A stretch of 64,000 nucleotides of DNA from Antedon mediterranea. Lineage: Eukaryota; Echinodermata; Crinoidea; Comatulida; Antedonidae. The translations under genes were made by a program, and so were the position numbers. The DNA lies in the NCBI RefSeq assembly GCF_964355755.1, contig NC_092675.1, positions 30,838,912 through 30,902,911 of the forward strand, in the 5' to 3' direction. This document shows positions 35,401 through 47,012 of the stretch, piece after piece (within the stretch, counting starts at the first letter, position 1; every line of letters begins with the position of its first letter). Under the pieces are notes generated by a model. It had not been told where the DNA came from, searched no databases, and worked only from the letters and a program-made list of their open reading frames with translations.

Positions 35401-38400
35401 TAATGGAAAATCCTGTAGCAATACTAATGGAAAATCCTGTAGCAATACTAGTGGAAAATCCTGTAGCAATACTAGTGGAAAATCCTGTAGCAATACTAGT
35501 GGAAAATCCTGTAGCAATACTAATGGAAAATCCTGTAGCAATACTAGTGGAAAATCCTGTAGCAAAACTAGTGGAGAATCCTGTAGTAATACTAATGGAA
35601 AATCCTGTAGCAATACTACTAGTGGAAAATCCTGTAGTAATACTAGTGGAAAATCCTGTAGTAATACTGGAAAATCCTGTAGCAATACTGGAAATCCTGT
35701 AGCAAAATTGGAAATTTCCAAAGCAATACTAGTTGAAATTCCCAAAGCAATACTAGTGGAAAATCCCAAAGCAATACTAGTGGAAAATCCCAAAGCAAAC
35801 TGGAAAATCCCAAAACAATTCTGGAAAATCCTGTATCTTTACTGGAGAGGACAATCCTGTATATTTTTAACACGCTTGTGTCTATGTTTTGTATGTCAAA
35901 TTAAACATTACATTGTTTATTACAGTCGTCCATTTTTCAACTATGCACACAGAACTGTTGGCATTCTCGGTTGGATGTCTGCAAGTAAGTTTATGATTAT
36001 TTGTATTAATTGTATAATTTATGTTATATTTGACATTATGATGCCACATTATTGACTGTAGCCATTTCAAGATTGTAAACACTGTTTATTGCACTAAACA
36101 GTCAAGCATATCAAACATCTGCACATTCACTCAATATATTTCTTCAAAGGCAAATAAATAAGCAAAAAGCTAAAGTAAACCCTATACCTAGACCTATATC
36201 CTATTGGTAGGCCTATATCCTATATTGGTAGACCTATATCCTATATTGGTAGGCCTATATCCTATATTGGTAGACCTATATCCTATATTGGTAGGCCTAT
36301 ATCCTATATTGGTAGGCCTATATCCTATATTGGTAGGCCTATATCCTATATTGGTAGACCTATATCCTATATTGGTAGACCTATATCCTATATTGGTAGG
36401 CCTATATCCTATATTGGTAGGCCTATATCCTATATTGGTAGACCTATATCCTATTGGTAGGCCTATATCCTATATTGGTAGACCTATATCCTATATTGGT
36501 AGGCCTATATCCTATATTGGTAGACCTATATCCTATATTGGTAGGCCTATATCCTATATTGGTAGGCCTATATCCTATATTGGTAGGCCTATATCCTATA
36601 TTGGTAGGCCTATATCCTATATTGGTAGACCTATATCCTATATTGGTAGGCCTATATCCTATATTGGTAGGCCTATATCCTATATTGGTAGGCCTATATC
36701 CTATAAAAAGTGGAAAAAAAAAAAAAAAGTGGAAGAATATAAATATCTAGGACAAACACTGAAAATGGAAGACACCACGAAGGAAGAAGTTCTGTTAAGA
36801 ATAAAAGCAGGATGGATGAATTTTGGCAGACACAAACACATGTTGACTGACAAAAGTATACCAATGTCACTGAGAAAGAAATTATTTAACCAATGTGTGC
36901 TATCAAGTATGACATATGGTTCAGAGACATGGGCAATAACAAAGGAACTTGAACAGAAACTTACAACTACTCAAAGAGCAATGGAAAGGAAGATGATGAA
37001 CTTATCGCTTCGAGACAGGGTAAATCATACAATCATAAGAAAAAAGACAGGTGTTACAGATATAATGGAGAAAGTAAGACAATCAAAATGGAGATGGGCT
37101 GGGCATGTGGCAAGATTTCAAGATAATAGATGGACATACAGATTAACAGAATGGCAACCAAGGGTAGGAAAAGAGGAAAAGAGGAAGACAAAAAAGAAGG
37201 TGGAGAGATGATCTAACAACATACATTGGAACGGCTGCATGGACTAGGACAGCAAGAATTAGACAGAAATGGAAATGTTATGAGGAGGGCTTCATTCAAC
37301 AATGGATGAACTAATGCCTAGATAGATAGATAGATATCCTATATTGTTAGACCTATATTGTGTTACATTATTGTTGTTTTTCAGTGATTGCAATCATCCT
37401 GGCGTCTGATTTCTACTTTACTGCTGAATCCATCACTGATGTGAATGCCTTTTGGACAATCACTGTATTTCTTATAATTGGTCTTGTCATTATTATTTTG
37501 TTTGAAGTGTTTGAATGCACTGTTGCACAACAAGGTAAGTTTATTAGTTCATCAGTTGAATATGTTAAATTATTGGAGATAATCCATCATTTCTAGTGCC
37601 TAATGAAAAGATTCAGTGTGGAAATAATATTCATTTTATTTATTTATTGCGGTATAAAAACAAACAAAAAGCAGCAGAAGCTGAAAAAATTGTATTTACA
37701 TGATATAAAAATAAATCTTCATCATTAACATGACTTTGTAATGTCATAACCACAGCTAGCAGATTCTGACCGCTCTGCATATGATAAGAAATTCAATCTT
37801 CATCATTACATGTGCAAGGCTGGAATCTCCAATATCAATAATAATCAATAAACTAATACTTATGTATGTATTACAAGATATAAAATGTTTGTAGTGTATT
37901 TCAATAATGCATTCATACTGTTTCACATATGTATTAAGCACTTTTCACCGGCCTTCCCTCTGTTGTAAGACATCCGGTCTGTATTGAGCACTTTTCACCG
38001 GCCTTCCATCTGCATTATCTCCAATTTACTTTTTCTTTCTTTTCTTGTGTAAAGCCCTTAGAAACATTTACATTAGGCACTATATTAATTAGACAACCAT
38101 TATCATTAATATTTTTAGTTATTAAACCATAACTATTTGAACTATGCATTCTTTAATTAATAATGAATGAATAAATCAAATTGTTATACTTGTTGGTATT
38201 ACAATTTGTGCCCCAAACTACAGTGCATACACACTACTGTAACATGACATAGATTGTACAAATGTATGTTGGTATTACAATTTGTGCCCCAAACTACAGT
38301 GCATACACACTACTGTAACATGACATAGATTGTACAAATCCCAAACTACAGTGCATACACTCTACTGTAACGTGACATAGATTGTGCCTCAAACTACAGT

Positions 38401-40492
38401 GCATACACTCTACTGTAACATGACATAGATTGTGCCTCAAACTACAGTGCATACACTCTACTGTAACATGACATAGATTGTGCCTCAAACTACAGTGCAT
38501 ACACTCTACTGTAACATGACATAGATTGTTCCTCAAACTACAGTGCATACACACTACTGTAACATGACATAGATTGTACAAATGTATGTCAACATTTAAG
38601 CTAGTTTAATGCCATTCTCCTCAATTCAATCATTTTTCAAATAAAAGTCTACAATTTTTGGTAATGCATGTTATTTCATAAATGTCTTTCCTTCATTGCA
38701 TGCCACCAAAATGATTTTAACAATTTTGTTAAAATCATTTTTTTTCTTATGCTAGTGTGGCATATTTGTAACAGGAATCTTCCTATTTGACTGGTATGTA
38801 TTTCTATTGCCAGTGATGTAACCCTCTGTGTGGGCTTAGAATCATATAAACTAGCTTTCTTGAAATTCTATAACAGTGTTGATATGCATGTTGGTTCAAT
38901 GGTAGTGTTTGTTGTTTAGATTTGTGAACACATATCATATTTGCTATACTAGGGTGTGTTGATGACAATAGGTTTTCTCTAAAAGGAGTACAGGTACGTT
39001 TATATAAGGTCATTCTCAATAGATTGTTCGGCTCCTTTGTCCTAGATAGAATTTCATCAAGTGTTCTGGTTTTGTTTAAAAAATCTACATTTGAATCAGA
39101 AACTGTTTTCAAATGTGATGAAGGTTTTCTATTTGGTGTTCATGGTTTTCATTGTCGGCACTTTCATCATCTGTCGTCTCGGAGTCAATCATAAAGATTG
39201 AATTTGTTTAGACGTCTCATGAGTCTCTTTTTTTTTCTCGTTGCTGTAAATTATTTTACCGACTTTAGACTATGAGGAGCGTGAACAATTAATTGCGGAT
39301 CTTCGGAAGAATAGAGAAAGTTGTAAGTGGCTTCACGGCTCTGTTGATTGGCTGAAAATTTTCTTCGTCTTTTCTACCATTTCTAAATAAATTCTTATGA
39401 ATGAATGAATGAATGTGCTGCTTTCCACAGCATTCATTTGTGCAATATAAAATCAGAAATTTGCTTTCTGTACACTACATGTAATATCATACAGAAATCA
39501 ACCATATTTAGTTCTTTCACTTACTACTGCAATAAAGTATTTACATACAGTAGTACAATATCTCTATGTTCATATAAACAAATCTAAAGAAGGGGTAAGG
39601 GTATATTGATTCCAGAAAAGATTACTTTGATATATTACTTTGACAGTACAGACACACTAGTGAAAATAGCTTGGATTTTGATAGATGAAACTAAGTCGGT
39701 TTGCAAAAGTATATGAATCGTTATTGATTTGTCAAACAATTCGATGTTCCATGTATTTTTGACTATTGTACAAGGTTAGTTTTGTGTTTTCCCAAACATT
39801 TGCATCAATATTAATTATATACATTATAGTTGATCAGATAAGGGAATCATAACAATATGTTTATAGTTGCCTCCTCACTGAAAATGAGCATAGGTTGGAC
39901 AAATGTCACACATTATGTTGTTTTTTTAGATTCAGCTCCATCGGCAGACATTGCTTTGAGGCAACCAGGAGATCAAGTCTCAAATATCACAGTTCCACCA
40001 ACTGCTCACCCAGTAAGTACCTAATTGTATGGTAACCCTGTTTAAGAATGTTATTATTTATTTTATTTAACTTATTCAAAATAATGAAAAGGAAGTCGTA
40101 TTGAATGTTTTGATCATAACTGCCTCTCACTATTTGGAGTAAGTTGTATACTATTACACTTGGTGCATCTTGTGTTATTACAGCCCAGTAGTTTTCACTG
40201 ACACTACAGAAATATAATGAAAAAGAGAAGTCTAGTCAAATATTTTCTTTCTTTCTAGACTATGTTAAATTGCTTTACCATGGTTCAATTTTAAGCCAGA
40301 AGTTTTCTGAGCTTTTATTCTACATGTTAAAAGTCACTATTTTATACCTGTTATTTTTCTTTGATTAAATATTTTGTTGTTTAATCTTTGCAGGCTGAAA
40401 GATGGAGGTCAATGATATTCAGCCTTGCTTTGCTGGACATCCTCGTCTGTACCATTGTCATGGTTGTATTCATTATACAAGTTGAAATCTGA
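29470..40492 (+). CDS. FRRS1-like: FRRS1-like ferric-chelate reductase: signal peptide, two DOMON domains, cytochrome b561
   Basis: Predicted transmembrane reductase carrying electrons across a membrane (family knowledge). Exons: 29470-29544, 30012-30200, 30493-30588, 31121-31277, 31561-31649, 32006-32194, 32447-32542, 32843-32999, 33686-33799, 34250-34365, 34668-34763, 34958-35058, 35926-35984, 37385-37534, 39269-39322, 39930-40012, 40394-40492; 639 residues, all phases close. Residues 1-25 are a signal peptide (LFSLCVLVSLCLIVHS). DOMON 1 and 2 (about 26-200 and 203-390) each keep a Met after AAMGLSQNDQ and a His in LHCTFSRM, the likely haem ligands. The b561 core has four conserved His: KKAHGCLM, FNSHRIN, YAHGIIG, YAHRTVG. 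A last helix ends the protein. No Reeler domain, unlike vertebrate FRRS1. Either of two in-frame ATGs (29470, 29482) could start it. Confidence 0.88.
33438..33584. mobile_element. MITE copy 8
   Basis: AAGCTCTGTCCACACTATCA left end, GTTTGATAGTGTAGACAGAG right end. FRRS1-like intron. Confidence 0.82.
33900..34135 (+). mobile_element. SINE-like repeat with GCTATATAAAT tail
   Basis: GGCAAGATACTTTACTTACG, GCCTCTCTCCACCCAGGTGT, TAAATGGGTACCCAG, then GGTGCTATATAAATACAG and ATT repeats. This order is common in short interspersed repeats of marine invertebrates. Intron of the FRRS1-like gene. Confidence 0.55.
35290..35850. repeat. 24-bp minisatellite, roughly 22 copies
   Basis: The unit is built on GGAAAATCCTGTAGCAATAC plus TAGT. 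As a multiple of three it leaves both strands open for more than 180 codons, so those frames are repeat artefacts. FRRS1-like intron 12. Confidence 0.95.
36184..36704. repeat. 21-bp minisatellite, about 25 copies
   Basis: The unit is TAGGCCTATATCCTATATTG plus G, alternating with a TAGACC variant. It makes an artificial 335-codon frame fused to the LINE fragment. FRRS1-like intron. Confidence 0.95.
36715..37335 (+). mobile_element. 5'-truncated LINE 3' end
   Basis: Reads as the reverse transcriptase C-terminus of an endonuclease-RT LINE: YKYLGQTLK, CVLSSMTYGSETWAI, KWRWAGHVARFQDNRW. A frameshift near 37170 moves the last ~45 codons (RRWRDDLTTYIG..WTRTA) to another frame. It ends in a TAGATAGATAGA tail. 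It abuts the 21-bp minisatellite in an intron of the FRRS1-like gene. Confidence 0.8.
38195..38586. repeat. 48-bp minisatellite with longer edge units
   Basis: Core CAAACTACAGTGCATACACT and CTACTGTAACATGACATAGA, five to six copies. Outer units add TTGGTATTACAATTTGTGCC and ACAAATGTATG. Confidence 0.92.
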
Positions 40493-40665
40493 TCATATTC
40501 ATTATTCTCATCACATTTTTTATTAATCATTATTGTGTTGAATAGCAACTTTTTAGAATGGTCTTAATTGATGTTTATAGGTAGCTTTTGTTTCAGAGAC
40601 GTAGATGATGAAGATGACAATTTTATACAAACAAGCCTAGTATGCATTGCACTGTCTGTCATTCT

Positions 40666-40772
40666 TAAGCTCTGTCTACACTATCAAACTTTGTTTGTGA
40701 TGTGCCCATATATGGACATGATGATGTCATATCACTACCATATTTAGGCACATCACACCTTTTTTTGTCAAA
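40666..40772. mobile_element. MITE copy 9, right end missing
   Basis: Left end AAGCTCTGTCTACACTATCA and interior are present. The sequence leaves the family after TTTTTTGTCAAAG. Downstream of the FRRS1-like stop. Confidence 0.7.
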
Positions 40773-40910
40773 GTGGTTCATTCTTCATTGTCTAACATCC
40801 CAAATGAAATTTTCTATTAACTCTCATTAAAGCCTTATCTAAATTGATGGAGCCTCTCTATTTGACTGTTGTTTGTATTATTATAATGTTAGTTTCCTTG
40901 TAGATATAAG

Positions 40911-41097
40911 CAGTGGCGTAACAGCTATGAGTGCTTAGTGGCTAAACCCAGGGGCCTGTAGCTTATGAGCAGTGCCTAGAGGAAAAAACAGGCATTAAAG
41001 TATGTCAAAAAAGGTAAAAACGCCCGAGGCCTCCAGTGTTGGAGGGCCACTTAAGGTTCATAAACCAGGGGCCTCAGACCTCTGCGTTATGCCACTG
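40911..41097 (+). mobile_element. Non-autonomous hAT-like element
   Basis: 187 bp. Left end CAGTGGCGTAAC; right end GTTATGCCACTG. The 8-bp flanks GATATAAG and GCTATAAG match at 7 of 8 positions. Terminal sequence and duplication length fit hAT. Downstream of the FRRS1-like gene. Confidence 0.75.
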
Positions 41098-42565
41098 GCT
41101 ATAAGTCCACTTTTGCTGGGGATATATAATAGAGCATTTACTGGGTGTAAGGAATTAGCAATTTTACAGTAATATTTGATAATATGTAGCTGCACTTTGC
41201 ACTGTAGATTATAGTTCTATTTTTATATATAAGTACACACCTTTGTATCAAAATTATATTTGTAAATTTTCTACTGTATTTAATGTGCAATCATTGCTGT
41301 GTGATGAAGAAAAGAAAATAAGTAAATTATGCGTGATGCGATAAGAGGTGAAAACTGGTTACTGTGTAAATACTCTCAGACACGGTAGTTATGTGGAGAA
41401 TGTTACATTTCGTCACAAAGACAACTGAGTGAAAGTAAAGTATACACAACCATGTTGAATGTGTGGTGTTTTTAAATGTTACCAAATATATAATGATACA
41501 GTACTCTATCAAACTTTGTCATTTTATGCAGCCATATTTTATAAAGTGAATATCCAGCCTGTAATTAAAGGAATTAAAAAGGATTAAACTATCATTTTGT
41601 AATCACATACATTACCAATGAACATGTTAGTATGTCATTATGGGACCATGTTAATATTATTCTACTGCAGTTACATAACCTAAATTTGTTTAACAAGCTT
41701 TTTGAGGTCATCATACACAGCGACTGCTTCGACCTTCGACCTATAAATGAACTAATTTATAGTCCATGCTTCTACATTGAAACAATTTAAAATCTAAAAA
41801 TAAAAAAGAATAGAATAATTTTGACTTGATCCCTAAATTTATTCTATTTCAAAACTCTTTAAATAATTTCATCTGGATTCTTTTGATTTAAACGTCTGAT
41901 TTTTTTTTTTTGCTCACTCAACAGTGATTTTAGGTACCCTTACTAACTTCTTGTATTAACTTGTTTTAATTTATTGCTCTAACAATTTAGTTTTATTGAA
42001 TATTTTCATTTGTTTGATTATCTTTACACTGACAATCATACTTAAAATAATAAAACCTTTGAAAATAGTTTGTAATACTGTATGTTTTATCGCACAATAC
42101 ATTTTAATAAGATAAGTACACCAAAACTGTATTTGTATTTTGTTAATGCTTTTGCTAATGAATTTTATATAGTCACCATTAATACATAACATGTACAGTT
42201 TAAGTATGCAGAAACTTCTATACAAATTTAATCTCATTTACATTATAATTATTATTGACATAACCATTAGTTTTGTTATAATTTAATATAATAATAATAT
42301 AAATACGAAAAATAAAGCCACACAAGCACTGTTGTATTTATTATGTTTATTTTAAAATCAAGACAATATATAGAAATAGTTAAAATACAATAATTACAAT
42401 TTTTACATCTATTTACTACATTTATTATTTATTTTGTTGATTGCGTAGATGTTTACCTACTCATTTATAACTAACTTGTACCTGATAACTTTGTTAATTG
42501 GTACTATAAAGATAGGAGGTAGCAAAATTATAACATTTAAATGAAAGATAATCCACAATGTATAC
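41098..42565. other. Intergenic, convergent FRRS1-like/PAXX
   Basis: AT-rich; only short frames with no family resemblance. Probably holds the FRRS1-like 3' UTR and the PAXX polyadenylation region. Confidence 0.5.
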
Positions 42566-42599
42566 TTATTTATTGCCTTTAAATGAACACAAACTGTGT

Positions 42600-45007
42600 C
42601 TAATCAAATTCAACCCCTCTGGCCATCTTCCTCCTGAAAAATAAAATAATAGATGTTGTCTGGGTACCTTCTTAACACTAAGGCGCAGGATTGGTCATAG
42701 CAATAAATAGCAAACAAATAACTCCTTAAGCAACATTCTCAACACACTATAATATATCAGTGAATGATATCAATAGATAAGTCTTTTGGAAGCAAGTAAG
42801 AGTTGATTAATATTTAATTAAATCATTTTTAATAAAGACCAAGTTATTCTGGCATTGATAGAGGATAATTTGGTTTTTGAAATATGAGAACTTGTTCAGT
42901 GGCTCAAAAACAAATACAACATGTTCAACGAGAAAAATGAGTGTGGTGTGGTTGTAAGCAGAGAAATACCCAGACGAGGGTACATATTGACAAGGACAGG
43001 AAATTACTTAAATCGGCACAATAAAATAAACATAAAAAGACTAACTTTTTACTATTTGGATTGATGAGGCTTCTTCCGGGATCTTTAGCAGGTTTATTGA
43101 CAACCAATTGTTTAGTTTCCAAATCAGAAATGTTACTTCCAATTCCATCTTGAAATAAAAACAAAGACAATTTAACTATTACTGTACTAAAAACAATTGA
43201 CAAAAGTTACTGATTCTGTGTAATACACATGTAAGAAGTTTTTTGTTGGTCTGTCTACTCACTATCAAACTTTATGTGACAAAAAATGTGATGTGCCCAT
43301 ATATGGACATGATGATGTAACATCACTACCATATTGAGTACATCACTACTATATATGGGCACATCACACTTTTTTTGTCAAACTAGTTTGATAGTGTAGA
43401 CAGAGCTTTAGGAACGCATTGGCATACGTTATGTTGTTATTTTATTTGTTGATAGATAATCACCTTGCAACTTCTTTGAAGTGTTGCCTACATTCTTCAG
43501 TCTATCTCGATCTTTTTTTAAATCTTGAGGAGAAAAAACATATACATATAGTTATTGACCATTTTGTTATTGACCATCTAGTTATTGGCCATCTAGTTAT
43601 TGACCATCTAGTTTCCAAAAAAAAGCGCCCATGTCTGCAGAACAGAAAAGGACTTATGACTTTTTTAACTCAACAACCAAATCCACTTTTCTTGTTTACT
43701 TCTTGTGAATGTGAGCATTCATTTGTTTCCCTCAAAATTCCCAATGTATAAGTAGAAATAACTTATATTAACCTTTGACCTCCTGCTCTAGCTTATCCAT
43801 TCCAGCTGCTAGGTGAAATAAAATTTCTGTCAAATCAGACTTGCGTCTGCTCACAGTGGCTTCAGTTAATTCATAACATAAACATTTTGTTCCACTTCCC
43901 ACGGTTACCAAGACAACCTCTTCTGATTGCTTTGTTAGTGTTAGTTTGTTTTCATCAAAAGCTGCTTTTAATTGGCTGAAATATTCTTCATTGTTTGCAA
44001 ATCCCGACTCTTCTCTCTAAATAAAGACAAAATCGGCTTTTAAAAACTTTTGCTCTCAGCAAGATGTTCACAAAAATTTAAAAAATAAGGTTATGTGTTG
44101 AGCTATTTTCACAGTCGAGGCAGAGCACACATTACGGTGGTCGCCAGACAAACAGAATTTCTGTCAATAAATAATCAAATTTTAACTTTTATATTTTTAT
44201 AAAAAAAAACAAAGTATAATTTAGAGACTGTTTTTATACAACTAAGTAATCTGAACACAGAATTTAAAATGTTCATTTTTCTATCTAAATCGTCGCCATG
44301 TCCTCCGGGCTGGGAGGGGATGAGAACGATACTTACATGTAAGTTAAGTTCGGATATGTCCAACTGTTGCTGCCATAGGTTAATCCCATTTGTTGCACTA
44401 AAAACAATTTTTTTTAAACAATAACATTAAAAAAAAACTTTCTAGGCCTAGGTAGCTAGACCTAATTTAATTAATATCATAATTCAATTATCACAGCCAA
44501 TAAATGATGACTGACTGCAATAAAATGTGACTAATTAATCTTTGTAAACCGATGTATTATATTTTGTAAAATGTACCTTTTGCCTGAATAAAAAATAATA
44601 AATAATGACACATGATTGATATGTTTAGGAAAGCAAAATGGGATACAGAGGCATTATAGAGGGCGCTAGATAATAGTGTTCTAGAATAGTTAGGCCTAGG
44701 CCTTGAATTGAAAGCTAGAGGGTGTAGCGGACGGATCGCCTGTCGCCCAAGTACTACTTACTAACTTACTAGGCCTAGCTCTATTCTAGAAGTAGGCACG
44801 AAACCTTGTTTTCAACTAGTCTACTGCATTATTTTTTTCTTACTGAAATACCCATTCAAATTGAGTTGATGTGGTAAAACTTAAATATTTTATTCCCTCT
44901 GAGATAATCGTTGATCGCAAATTTGATGCATTGTTTGATTCGACAATCTTTGCTAAAGATTCCATGTTTTTGTTTTTAAAAGACCGCCCTCTATAATTGT
45001 CATTCAT
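42600..45007 (-). CDS. PAXX: PAXX, non-homologous end-joining factor
   Basis: XRCC4-superfamily protein that binds Ku at DNA breaks. Exons: 45007-44844, 44397-44337, 44016-43773, 43148-43046, 42633-42600; 201 residues from the upstream ATG (187 from the ATG at 44965); human is 204. The head domain holds GINLWQQQLDISELNLH, parallel to human FNLYVTDAAELWS. A coiled coil follows (SDLTEILFHLAAGMDKLEQE). The tail GRSLINPNSKK..RGVEFD matches the human Ku-binding end ESLINPGFKSKKPAGGVDFD. Assignment rests mainly on this tail plus colinear size and layout. The exon 3 donor GTTAAT is weak. A minus-strand AATAAA at 42574-42569 lies 26 bp past the stop. Confidence 0.85.
43250..43412. mobile_element. MITE copy 10
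   Basis: GGTCTGTCTACTCACTATCA left end, GTTTGATAGTGTAGACAGAG right end, full interior. PAXX intron 3. Confidence 0.8.
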
Positions 45008-45039
45008 GATTTCAACTTTTTTTTTCACGCTGCTGCTCT

Positions 45040-45070
45040 AGCCCGCTACGTCACACGAGATGACTCATTC
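45040..45070. promoter_or_regulatory. CRE-like and AP-1-like sites upstream of PAXX
   Basis: TACGTCA (45047-45053) and TGACTCA (45061-45067) sit 40-60 bp upstream of the PAXX start codon at 45007. Both are near-palindromic bZIP sites. Function is inferred from sequence and position only. Confidence 0.4.
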
Positions 45071-45628
45071 ATTAGATGAAATCAAGCAGCAGTATAGTAC
45101 TACACTTTGACATTTTTGTTAAAATGGAAACTCGACTTTAATTTATAGGTACCACCTGTTGAATCCAAAAAACGGCTGGGAAAAGAGTCTAATGACAAAT
45201 CCCAAAGCATTTCTGGTATTTATGAGTCCCATGATATTACTATAATTCACTGTCAGATAATCATTGAATTATTATCAAAACAGTCCATTGAAGTTTTTGT
45301 TTGTAATAGGATACTTGAAGTATCTAGGCGTGATGAAGTGACCCCCAGACTTGACATTAGCAATAACAATTAGCGAGCAGCGTTTTTTGTAAGAAATATT
45401 CTGGTCATAATCGGTTTTTTCGCTCTTTATTTGATTTGATTTATTCAATATCGGCTCATTACAATTACAACAGAAATACATAAAAATACAAAAAGAAAAA
45501 AAAAAGCCAGGATTGTCAAAAGCGAACCCAATCACTGTTTAAAGACTTTCAGAAATAAAATATAATATAAATGACGAAAAAAAAATCTAAGACGTTATGA
45601 AAAAAAATACAGCAGGGACCAGGTAAAA

Positions 45629-45838
45629 TCAAAAGAAATAGTGTTGGCGAAGACTAGTCTCGAACTCTTGAAACCTGCCAAGGAGAGCAAGCTCACTTAA
45701 TTCAGAGGGAAGACCATTCCAAAGTTTACAGAATCTAGGAAAGAGTGAAGATTGAAAACAGACAGTTCGAGCAAAGGGTGGCCTGAATAGAAGATCAAAT
45801 TTGTGACGAGAAATAGGAGAAAAAAATGAAGAAACATC
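45629..45838 (-). pseudogene. LINE reverse-transcriptase C-terminal remnant
   Basis: A 70-codon open frame reads RPPFARTVCFQSSLFPRFC then KLWNGLPSELSELALLGRF, the usual 'WN-LP-EL' ending of non-LTR retrotransposon polyproteins. It stops at 45631-45629. Nothing upstream is recognisable. Lies between PAXX and the LTR element. Confidence 0.6.
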
Positions 45839-46406
45839 ATTTACTGTTAATGGAGGTAATTAAACTTATTTATTAGTTATATTAATTATTAATGTAGTTT
45901 ATTTTAGAGTTAGAGGTAATTTTCGGAGGGATGGATTTTCCGGGAGAAGTTTTATATTGTGTAGAGGCACATATTTATATTTACTAATTAATATTAAGAC
46001 ACAACTCCGTCTGGAGCCCAGACTAGGTACTTGTGTGCACGTATCTTAGAAATTATATATTATTAAATCCATGCGTTTCTGTTGTTAATTTTATATTTTA
46101 TACACTAAACAATCACAAAAATATAATTTTGATATTTTTAAAGATATGTTCATGCACTTGGATGTTTTCCAGTCCCACAAGCTTCATTCATTCAATCTTT
46201 TATTTTGGAATCTCTGCTCCATAGAAAGTAAAAATTACATATAAATGAAATAAAATAAACAAGACTAATTACTACTACTCATCTCAGGATGGCATTCCAC
46301 ATGGAGAACATTGTTTATAATCGTTGAGACTAAAACATTTTGGGTGGGGGATGAGTTAGGCAATACTTGGCACGTTAATCAATTTAAATGATCATTTTGA
46401 TGAAAC

Positions 46407-46653
46407 TGTAGTGCCGCTACACAGATGCTTAAGCGGAGCGCGTCGTTCTAAACACCTGGACGCGCTCCGCCGTGCGTATCTTGGAACGTCAAGTACGTTT
46501 GGGACACTTGAGAAGTCGACGACGGAAACTAAACCTATATTATTACTACTCACTTATTATTATCATACAAAGACTATTACAATGGTGAGTATTTTACGTT
46601 GTAGTCTTTTATCGTAGTTAAGGAACTAAACCAAGAGACTAGCAATCTCTTTA
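46407..46653 (+). repeat. Left long terminal repeat
   Basis: 247 bp, starting TGTAGTGCCG and ending CTCTTTA. It contains a 12-bp perfect stem, GCGGAGCGCGTC (46433-46444) with GACGCGCTCCGC (46459-46470). It also holds an ATG immediately followed by a consensus splice donor (ATG at 46582-46584, GTGAGT from 46585). The short reading frame through it begins with GTG and is not taken as a gene. Confidence 0.92.
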
Positions 46654-46934
46654 TTGGCGACGAGGATTAAAATTAAACGCGATATTTTTCTGGCGAAATA
46701 TGACGCCGAAAATACGCGAATCTGGACGTGCGTTGTTTATTTATTTACATTCAATGTATCGGCCCTCGCCAATTCATCACCGTCTCGAGGATAAGAACGT
46801 GAATGTTTCTTATAAGTTCATGTTCTCTCCGAGAGTTGGGGATGAATAGTAGATTAGGATTTATTATTTTTATTTTTTATATTTAATATTCGACGAATGA
46901 ACGATTGGCCTATACTAGATGAAACTGTAGTATA

Positions 46935-47012
46935 AGAATATTATTATTCATGCTCGTGACATGAATTTCATGCTTGTGACATGAATGTTCACGCTCGTGA
47001 CGTGAATGGGTT
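46935..47012. repeat. 22-bp tandem repeat in the LTR element leader
   Basis: TTCATGCTCGTGACATGAAT-type units, three copies with drift (TTCATGCTTGTGAC, TTCACGCTCGTGAC). Confidence 0.75.

Noticed and set aside
35239-35793. 184-codon minus-strand frame rich in LLQDFPLV repeats
   Set aside because: Product of the 24-bp minisatellite, which keeps every frame without a stop open on both strands.
36204-37211. 335-codon plus-strand frame beginning with YPILV/YIGRPIS repeats
   Set aside because: The first part is the 21-bp minisatellite; only the last ~165 codons are a LINE fragment. No start or promoter.
46411-46617. 68-codon frame in each LTR
   Set aside because: Begins with GTG, lies wholly in the LTR and overlaps the splice donor; GC-driven chance frame.
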